Positions 6,461 through 11,045 of a stretch of DNA of 11,045 bases are shown here, in pieces. The notes under the pieces are model-generated. The model did no database searches. It had not been told where the DNA came from and saw only the letters and a program-made list of their open reading frames with translations. The stretch lies in NCBI GenBank assembly GCA_036620675.1, contig JAZHEE010000061.1. One strand, written 5' to 3'. Position 1 is the first letter of the stretch. Every line of letters starts with the position of its first letter. The DNA is from Jejubacter sp036620675 (GTDB lineage Bacteria; Pseudomonadota; Gammaproteobacteria; Enterobacterales; Enterobacteriaceae). Both the position numbers and the translations under genes were made by a program.

Positions 6461-7152
6461 TCATTCCCCGCGACGAGATTTCAAGAAACTCAATTGGTTA
6501 TCGAATTTCAAGGGGTAAATATGAGTACAATTTTGAATGATTTTATCAAACCCCTTGGAGTGACATTCCTTTATAAAACCATCTTTAGCTATACTGTTAT
6601 TTTTAACAGTATTGACAGCTATGGCGAATCTATTTCCATCAATGGTTTCCCCCATGAAAAGCCTACAAACACCATATATAGAATTATCAAAATAATTTTT
6701 TATGATGGCTTTAGGTGATGCATCGCAATTACTGCACTCATTACGTAAAAGAATATTTATTGATGTTTTTTTATACATGGCATCACATAGTATAGACATA
6801 CTTTTTTCTTGTATTTTATTTTCAACACTAACATAATCAAAAAATAACTCACCGTCAAAAAAAACATCCCCCTCTTTTATTTTAATATATTTCTTCAGCT
6901 CAGGGACATTGATTTTACCAACCCCTCTTTTTATTTTTTTTATTTTCGCATTTACTAAAGTTGGATAAAAGTCATCTTCTAAAAAACAATATCCTTTATA
7001 TTAAACGAATTAGAAAAGCAGGTTATTTCTTCAATAAATGCTCCCTGTTCCAAAGGAGAATACAACCAAACGAAAACCTCATCATCGGAATTAGATTTAA
7101 CACCAATGATTTCCAACGTTTTTTTTGCATCTATGACTAATTTTCTCTCCAT
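6461..7152 (-). pseudogene. Immunity gene of module iv, split by a one-base frameshift
   Basis: ATG at 7150-7152 overlaps the toxin-frame stop (TGATG), fixing the start. The protein begins MERKLVIDAKKTLEIIGVKS and runs to SFNIKDIVF, where TAG follows a run of six T (6982-6987). One more T would restore a frame that stays open for the rest of the gene: LEDDFYPTLVNAKIKKIK, then GVGKINVPELKKYIKIKEGD, YNFD-type segments and SIYGVCRLFMGETIDG, ending SFLKSRRGE at 6461. The restored product would be about 230 residues. The family is not recognised; CSNC and a conserved-looking FMGETIDGNRFAIAV stand out. A sequencing error in the homopolymer is possible. The toxin upstream also carries a lesion, which favours true decay. 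Confidence 0.75.
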
Positions 7153-8129
7153 CAAAAGCACCTATTTCCTTTGTATTTGTTAGTGTTTCTTACTTTTCCA
7201 CTTTCATATGAAAAGTGCTCCCCTTTCTGCCCATGGTAATGAGGATATTCATGCGTATTATTATCTGTAAACACATGTCCCTGATGATGGACCTTCACTC
7301 GCCCCATTTCAGTTCCATTTTACATAATTCTTTCCTCATGTAAAATACCTGAGTTCTGCTTGGAAATTTCAGACTGGGAAATATCTTCTATTACCTGAAC
7401 CTGATAAGTCTGAGATGTAGGAATACCAGCTCCGCGCATTGCTTCTCTTCGAGCGGCACGAGATGTTTCAAATGTCTTATCTCCCGGCAACTGTATTCTA
7501 CGAGTACTCAACCCCAACGGATCCACCCACCCCAGCGGATTCGGCGCATACTGATATAAATTCAGCCCACCAGCCAGCCCTATCGGATCCTGAGTGGTAA
7601 AGCGTCCCACGCCCGGATCGTAGTAGCGGAACAGGTTGTAGTGCAGACCGGTTTCGCTGTCGGCGTACTGCCCGGCGTAGCGCAGCGGCTGGTTGATGGT
7701 CGGTTTGCCCTGACGCAGCGCCCAGCTTTCCGCGGTCTGGTGGCTGACTTCGCCAAAGCTGCCATACTGCCCGCTCCAGCGCACCGCGCCATCGCCGTCG
7801 GTGACCTCCAGCGGCGCGCCGTTCAGATCAGTGGTGAACCAGTAGCATTCTCCGTCCTGCGCCTGGACATGGTGATCGACTCGCGCCAGCGGGCTCCAGG
7901 TTTCGTTCGGATCGTACAGATAAGTGGCGCAGCGCTCCCCTTCCCGGCTTTGCAACAGGCGCCAGCCTTGCCACAGGAAGCGGGTTTCCACCGTGCCGCG
8001 CCGGGTGGTGACCGTTTTCGCAATGCGCCTGCCCAGGGCGTCGTAGCGATACTGCTGCTGATGCAGGCCGTGGCGGCGCTGAATCAGATTGCCGCGCGCG
8101 TCATAACGAAAGAACAGGTTTTTTGCCAC
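7152..8129 (-). pseudogene. Orphan Rhs fragment C with His-rich tip, broken by a stop codon
   Basis: The frame starts at a GTG (VAKNLFFRYDARGN) created by a two-base expansion as in copy B. The core is 24 residues shorter than copy B: one unit between two YRYDA repeats is missing in frame. NPLGWVDPLGL is followed by a tip STRRIQLPGDKTFE, with SRAARREAMRGAGIPTSQ, a linker seen in HNH-type tips, and stops at TAA 7320-7322. The same frame continues for 55 codons: GTEMGRVKVHHQGHVFTDNN, HEYPHYHGQKGEHFSY, ending KYKGNRCF with TGA at 7152-7154. That stop overlaps the immunity ATG (TGATG), showing this was the native end. The histidine cluster after the stop suggests a nuclease; without it the protein lacks its likely catalytic part. 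K to stop (AAA to TAA) is the simplest change. Confidence 0.85.
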
Positions 8130-8135
8130 TGGCCA

Positions 8136-8157
8136 AGCCGGTTATTAACTACCGGCT
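8136..8157. repeat. Inverted repeat at Rhs core breakpoint C
   Basis: AGCCGGT-tattaact-ACCGGCT has the same 7-bp arms and 8-base loop as at 5779-5800, with three loop changes. It sits at the same point relative to the Rhs core and the SymE fragment. Confidence 0.7.
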
Positions 8158-8177
8158 GCGGCGTCGCGCTCCAGAAT

Positions 8178-8372
8178 ATGTACAGGATCGGCTATGTCAG
8201 TAGCCACCGTGAGAGCAGAAATATCATCACCACCCACTATTCACGCAGCCCCAGCCTGCACCTCAAGGGGGACTGGCTCAGGGAAGCGGAGTTTGATACC
8301 CGATGTTCGGTGACTGTAAAGATCGAAGCGGGTTGCCTGCTCCTGACGACGGAGCAGACAACTGACGGCTAA
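8178..8372 (+). CDS. SymE-like type I toxin, probably N-terminally truncated (copy C, 64 aa)
   Basis: This is the best preserved of the three SymE-like copies. ATG 8178 gives MYRIGYVSSHRESRNIITTH, then YSRSPSLHLKGDWLREAEFD, then VTVKIEAGCLLLTTEQTTDG. The family-typical LKGDWL is retained. The plus frame is also open back through the antisense Rhs core to 7641, giving an artificial long ORF. The SymE homology begins only near 8178, so this start is used, though there is no clear ribosome binding site. It lies convergent to the orphan immunity gene at 8407-8658. If translated, it would be a small nucleic-acid-interacting or RNA-cleaving type toxin as described for E. coli SymE. Whether 64 residues suffice is unknown. 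Confidence 0.6.
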   Translation: MYRIGYVSSHRESRNIITTHYSRSPSLHLKGDWLREAEFDTRCSVTVKIEAGCLLLTTEQTTDG

Positions 8373-8379
8373 AGAAGGA

Positions 8380-8396
8380 TCGGGGAATCTCTCCGA
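8380..8396. terminator. Weak hairpin between SymE copy C and the orphan immunity gene
   Basis: TCGGGGA-ATC-TCTCCGA pairs over 7 bp with one G-T. It sits where copy B has its strong terminator, and the preceding AAGGATCGGG is shared with that terminator's loop. The T-tract is lost, so it is probably a worn version. Confidence 0.35.
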
Positions 8397-8406
8397 CTTG
8401 ATGCGA

Positions 8407-8658
8407 TCAGGAACGGTTTAATTCAATTATCCATTCTTTAAAATCCTCCTCAGTATATAAATAATTTCTATCTGAGGATGGTAAATCTACCGCGCCTAAT
8501 ATCTCCAGGTAGTTAGAGATCACTGGACCAGAGATTCTTAAAGAATTATCGTTATAAATATCAAACGCCCACTCAGATACAGCCCTCCTATCTTCAAGCC
8601 CTGATAGTAAATTTCGTATCTTTTTGATTAAGTCACTTTTTCCATGGATTCCCTTCAT
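8407..8658 (-). CDS. Orphan immunity protein (83 aa)
   Basis: This is a small intact gene: MKGIHGKSDLIKKIRNLLSG, EDRRAVSEWAFDIY, GPVISNYLEILGAVDL, YLYTEEDFKEWIIELNRS. The helical, acidic C-terminus and the YLYTEEDFKEWI motif resemble small Rhs/CDI immunity proteins, but I cannot name the family. GGCGGAGG lies five bases before the ATG, a strong site. The preceding toxin frame stops with TAA at 8661-8663, two bases upstream of the ATG. Only about 20 codons of that toxin survive, so the immunity gene has outlived its partner. It could protect against siblings still carrying the toxin. Confidence 0.75.
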   Translation of the reverse strand: MKGIHGKSDLIKKIRNLLSGLEDRRAVSEWAFDIYNDNSLRISGPVISNYLEILGAVDLPSSDRNYLYTEEDFKEWIIELNRS

Positions 8659-8660
8659 AT

Positions 8661-8723
8661 TTACCTCCGCCCTATATATTCACCATTCGAATTAAATCGG
8701 AATACCACCTTCATCGTTCGAAA
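8661..8723 (-). pseudogene. Toxin C-terminal tail relic
   Basis: The frame FRTMKVVFRFNSNGEYIGRR ends at TAA 8661-8663, just before the immunity ATG. Such RF-x-S/D-N-G-E-x-I-G tails are common at the end of polymorphic toxins. Upstream the sequence turns into worn Rhs DNA (8736-8783), so the toxin body was deleted. Confidence 0.5.
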
Positions 8724-8735
8724 AGCCACAACACC

Positions 8736-8849
8736 AGTTAGTGACTGGCTTCACCGAAACCGCATGCTGAGCACTGGAGCGATCCAATCCATTAACGAAA
8801 ATCCCTCCCCACCTTAACTGGTCAAGAGATACTAATACAGGTTCATTCC
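8736..8849 (-). pseudogene. Worn Rhs core relics, two pieces in swapped order
   Basis: 8828-8849 matches the core site for GLNLYQY (ATACTAATACAGGTTCA against ATACTGATACAGGTTCA on the plus strand). 8736-8783 matches the site for RWSGQYGSFGEVSH, with many substitutions and a lost frame. In an intact core GSFGEVSH comes before GLNLYQY. Here the order on the minus strand is reversed, so these are remains of two separate modules. Between and around them (8784-8827 and 8850-8930) nothing further is recognised. Confidence 0.5.
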
Positions 8850-8930
8850 ATCACTGTTTCTTCTATCTAATATCAGAAACGTTAATATTATCGATAACCA
8901 AAGCCAGTATTCACCCCGATTATATAAAAA

Positions 8931-9320
8931 TCATCCCCATCGCTCGTCGATATATGGCTCAATGCTTTCTATTGTTAAAAATTTAGAGCGGCAGTATAAT
9001 TCAAGATCATCTTCATTTACTATAATCTCAGAAAAATCACTCATCGAACTTATTTTTGGAGAACAAAAAAAACCAACTTTTGAACCTGATAATTTTAATT
9101 CAACTATATCACCAAAAGTAATGATAAAACTAAGTGCATTATACCCTTTCCCATCCCATTTTGCTGGGTGATTTTGGGTTAGCCCCTTGTGAAAAAAGTT
9201 AATTTTCAAATCTGAAAACCTTTCCAGAGTAATACTACCCAATTCTATATTTTTAATATCAAAATCACCACCAAACATAAATTTTATTTTTTCCCTACCC
9301 ATTGCATTTTGAAACCACAT
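8931..9320 (-). CDS. Imm50-like immunity protein for the HHH tip (129 aa)
   Basis: This predicted cytosolic immunity protein reads MWFQNAMGREKIKFMFGGDF, then IELGSITLERFSDLKINFF, NHPAKWDGKGYNALSFIITF, GDIVELKLSGSKVGFF and ends EPYIDERWG. An early W, an FGG segment, a P-x-K-W followed by Y-N, and alternating strands fit the Imm50 pattern. ATG 9330-9332 (two bases after the toxin TAA) would add MGGD. ATG 9318-9320 has GGGGGG and GGTG just upstream and puts the W at position 2 as expected, so it is preferred. The gene is intact and no membrane segment is seen. It pairs with the homologue of the toxin at 1096-1312, whose immunity protein is only remotely similar. Confidence 0.75.
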   Translation of the reverse strand: MWFQNAMGREKIKFMFGGDFDIKNIELGSITLERFSDLKINFFHKGLTQNHPAKWDGKGYNALSFIITFGDIVELKLSGSKVGFFCSPKISSMSDFSEIIVNEDDLELYCRSKFLTIESIEPYIDERWG

Positions 9321-9334
9321 ATCACCCCCCATTC

Positions 9335-9805
9335 TTAGAAATTATAATGACCGTGCGTCCCCGGCACACTACCGGTATTTATATTTTCAGGCGGCCTAAT
9401 ATTAAAATGAGGCTCAACCCCATGGCCGATGGTCGCCTTAGCATGCCCCAAACTATGCTCCTGGATAAAAACAGTCTTGCCATTTTCATCAGTAAATTCA
9501 TACTGTCTAGTTTTTACTGGCAGCCCCTTATCATCTAATATTTTCTTACCACTTCCATCTAATAAATCAGGCCTTGTAATCGCACTTGGTTGTTGTCTCA
9601 TAGGTATTCCTGCATCACGTTTAGCCTGCCTAAATGCATCTCTCCGACTTATCCCTTCATACGAAGTTTTCTTATTAGGGCCACACGCAGTAAGTCCCAA
9701 CGGATCCACCCACCCCAGCGGATTCGGCGCATACTGATACAGGTTCAGCCCACCCTGCAACCCTATCGGATCCTGAGTGGTAAAACGCCCCACGCCCGGA
9801 TCGTA
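9335..9805 (-). CDS. Orphan Rhs tip with HNH/Endo VII-like HHH nuclease (5'-truncated core)
   Basis: A short Rhs piece (YDPGVGRFTTQDPIG to NPLGWVDPLGL) is joined to an intact tip. The tip reads TACGPNKKTSYEGISRRDA, FRQAKRDAGIPMRQQP (linker helix common before HNH-type tips), KTRQYEFTDENGKTVFIQ, EHSLGH, GVEPHFNIRP and GTHGHYNF, with TAA at 9335-9337. Histidines in EHSLGH, PHFN and HGHY form the predicted metal and catalytic centre. This corresponds to the HHH branch of HNH/Endo VII polymorphic toxins, predicted DNases. There is no native start: the first usable codon is a GTG in VGRF (9793), and the frame runs upstream into the immunity relic. It is a silent cassette unless recombined. The immunity gene follows directly. 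Confidence 0.85.
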   Translation of the reverse strand, partial: YDPGVGRFTTQDPIGLQGGLNLYQYAPNPLGWVDPLGLTACGPNKKTSYEGISRRDAFRQAKRDAGIPMRQQPSAITRPDLLDGSGKKILDDKGLPVKTRQYEFTDENGKTVFIQEHSLGHAKATIGHGVEPHFNIRPPENINTGSVPGTHGHYNF

Positions 9806-10021
9806 GTCGCTAAAAATAGGTAGTGTAGATCGATATTTTTTATTTCATTAATGAAAAAAATCTAAGAGGCCTTAGCACCTAATAAAAACAAATACCATAA
9901 GACATTCCTGACTGCTGAATGATAAATCCATCCGCAATTTTTTAAACATCTGCCTGGACATTTCCCTCCATCCATTTACACTCCCCCTGCAATAGTCCAT
10001 TCTATGTCCCACCCTCCAGCG
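9806..10021 (-). pseudogene. Relic of an immunity gene 3' end (copy 2)
   Basis: This is a near-copy of 2339-2550. It shows VNGWREMSRQMFKKL and, in a shifted frame, ADGFIIQQSGMSYGI, resembling ENGFSIQHSGVFHDI of the immunity protein at 693-1094. Small indels differ between the two copies, as expected for non-coding drift. Confidence 0.45.
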
Positions 10022-10633
10022 TTATCTATTTTTTTCACTTAATTCATCAATAGAATTTAACTCCACGCAATCAACACCAATAATGCTTGCACATTTATTT
10101 ATCTCGCTCCAAACAGACAAATCAAAAATCAACATAGATTGCCCTGCCTCTGGCATGAAAAATCTACTAAGGAAAAAATCCGCATTGATATTTATTAATT
10201 CATTTATTTTCAACACATCGAATCTGTCATCAACTTGAATATTATACAAACAAGGTTTTTCGACGTTCGCAACTGGTACCATCCCTTTCTTTTCTCTAAG
10301 TTTATTCTTTAACTCAATGGACGAGAACCCGGAATAGCTATTTAACAAATTATTATTAATTAAAGAATCGCCATATAAATACAATCCATTTATATCAATG
10401 TGTTCCGTTTTCTTGACGCCATGGCCTGTATAGAGCGAAACCTCCTTACCAAAAACACAGGATAAAATATAAGACGCATTTTCTGTGGAAAAACCAAATT
10501 CCCCGCAATCACTTTCATCAACATAATATTGATAACATACACAATATGGTAGGGATACTAAATCATTATCACCAAAAAAAACTTCTCTCATCCATTCCTC
10601 ATAAGGAAATCTAACTATTCTTTCTGTAATCAT
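10022..10633 (-). CDS. Immunity protein for the HHxxGHIH tip, copy 2 (203 aa)
   Basis: This paralogue of the protein at 2551-3162 has 22 differences in 203 residues. It starts MITERIVRFPYEEWMREVFF at an ATG with GGTGAG seven bases upstream. A GTG at 10643-10645 would overlap the toxin TGA (GTGA) and add four residues. Differences cluster in residues 38-78 and 136-157, with several charge changes (G16R, G64E, G136D, G152D, G157R), while the long segment GLYLYGDSLIN and the C-terminus are kept. The family is not recognised. It is predicted to be soluble and to bind the cognate tip. Confidence 0.85.
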   Translation of the reverse strand: MITERIVRFPYEEWMREVFFGDNDLVSLPYCVCYQYYVDESDCGEFGFSTENASYILSCVFGKEVSLYTGHGVKKTEHIDINGLYLYGDSLINNNLLNSYSGFSSIELKNKLREKKGMVPVANVEKPCLYNIQVDDRFDVLKINELININADFFLSRFFMPEAGQSMLIFDLSVWSEINKCASIIGVDCVELNSIDELSEKNR

Positions 10634-10641
10634 ACGTTTTC

Positions 10642-11045
10642 TCACCAGGTAAAAATAACAGTATTTCCTTTGGGGTCAACTGCATGTATATGCCCCTCGG
10701 CATGATGCTCTGGAATACCGGGCTGGCCCGCATCTGGATGCCCATCAGGATGTTCAAACCACTTATTTTTTCCGTGAGGATTACGACGTCCTAATTTCTG
10801 TGCTCCATCAGCCTTCATATTCCCCCAATTTACCCCACGACTGCTTTCATTCAAATCACTAAGTTTTATATCCTGCCCCCCTCTGGATATTCTGGGAACC
10901 TGAGCATGCTGCTGAGCAAGTTTAAGGGCATTGCTACGACTTCTGGCCTTAACAACCCCACACGTAGCCAACCCCAACGGATCCACCCACCCCAGCGGAT
11001 TCGGCGCATACTGATACAGGTTCAGCCCACCCTGCAACCCTATCG
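10642..11045 (-). CDS. Rhs tip with HHxxGHIH domain, copy 2 (5' end outside window)
   Basis: The frame enters from the right edge as Rhs core (IGLQGGLNLYQYAPN, then NPLGWVDPLGL) and is intact, unlike copy 1. The 108-residue tip reads ATCGVVKARSRSNALKLAQQ, QVPRISRGGQDIKLSDLN, SSRGVNWGNMKADGAQKLG, KWFEHPDGHPDAGQPGIP, EHHAEGHIHAVDPKG and VIFTW. The histidine-rich HPDGHPD and HHAEGHIH segments suggest a metal-dependent nuclease of HNH/Endo VII type, but the family is unassigned. The tip stops at TGA 10642-10644, followed by its immunity gene. Whether this fragment belongs to a full-length rhs gene beyond 11045 cannot be seen; it is the best candidate in the window for the expressed tip. Confidence 0.8.
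   Translation of the reverse strand, partial: IGLQGGLNLYQYAPNPLGWVDPLGLATCGVVKARSRSNALKLAQQHAQVPRISRGGQDIKLSDLNESSRGVNWGNMKADGAQKLGRRNPHGKNKWFEHPDGHPDAGQPGIPEHHAEGHIHAVDPKGNTVIFTW

Larger units (their letters stand above)
9806..11045 (-). repeat. Duplicated toxin-immunity module, copy 2
   Basis: Second copy of the block at 2339-3613 in the same orientation, running off the right edge. It carries the intact tip and immunity gene. The homology spans spacer, immunity gene, tip and Rhs end, with scattered substitutions. Confidence 0.9.

Noticed and set aside
6446..6718. Plus-strand 90-aa ORF
   Set aside because: It is the complement of the well-supported immunity pseudogene at 6461-7152.
6976..6990. 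Programmed -1 frameshift in the immunity gene
   Set aside because: The T-run could permit slipping, but no downstream structure is evident and the partner toxin is also broken, so decay or a homopolymer error is simpler.
9429..9823. Plus-strand ORFs opposite the HHH tip
   Set aside because: Shadows of the toxin frame, which has clear catalytic motifs.
1..11045. CRISPR array, insertion sequence, tRNA or phage attachment site
   Set aside because: Repeats are whole gene modules and not short regular units. No transposase frame, no terminal inverted repeats with target duplications and no tRNA-like sequence were seen.

Overview
This window reads as a polymorphic-toxin locus of an Enterobacterales-type gamma-proteobacterium. 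The evidence is GC-rich Rhs core DNA ending in the classic NPLGWVDPLGL junction, AT-rich toxin tips and immunity genes behind it, and SymE-like reading frames beside the core. Genus cannot be fixed from the sequence. Nearly all Rhs, toxin and immunity genes lie on the minus strand, so the array reads from 11045 towards 1. The only plus-strand coding traces are three SymE-like fragments.

No complete rhs gene is present. The window holds seven 5'-truncated pieces of one Rhs core: three long (1-680, about 5062-5772, about 7506-8129) and four short (ends near 2338, 3613, 9805, and running off 11045). Each is joined to its own toxin tip, except the piece at 1-680, which leaves the window before its tip. 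This is an array of orphan rhs-CT/immunity modules.

Minus-strand order: (i) 11045-10022, His-rich tip (HHxxGHIH) plus a 203-aa immunity protein. (ii) 9805-8931, HNH/Endo VII-like HHH tip plus an Imm50-like immunity protein. (iii) 8849-8407, worn Rhs pieces, a toxin tail and an orphan 83-aa immunity gene. (iv) 8372-6461, SymE fragment, Rhs core, a tip broken by a stop codon, a frameshifted immunity gene, then a decayed immunity relic to 6062. (v) 6018-4058, SymE fragment, Rhs-GHH nuclease (longest intact ORF) and a SUKH-like immunity protein. (vi) 3873-3614, fossil toxin tail and start of an immunity gene. (vii) 3613-2551, second copy of module (i). (viii) 2338-1528, WHH nuclease tip broken by a stop codon with an intact immunity gene and a strong terminator. 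(ix) 1443-693, SymE fragment, truncated HHH tip and its immunity gene. (x) 680-1, Rhs core with an amber codon.

In the expected biology, a full-length Rhs upstream, outside this window, would deliver one tip to neighbouring cells. The silent tips would be a reservoir that recombines onto the expressed core, and the immunity genes would protect against self and siblings. The window shows all stages: intact pairs, dead toxin with live immunity, both dead, and only scraps. Family names come from motif recognition by eye, without database searches.
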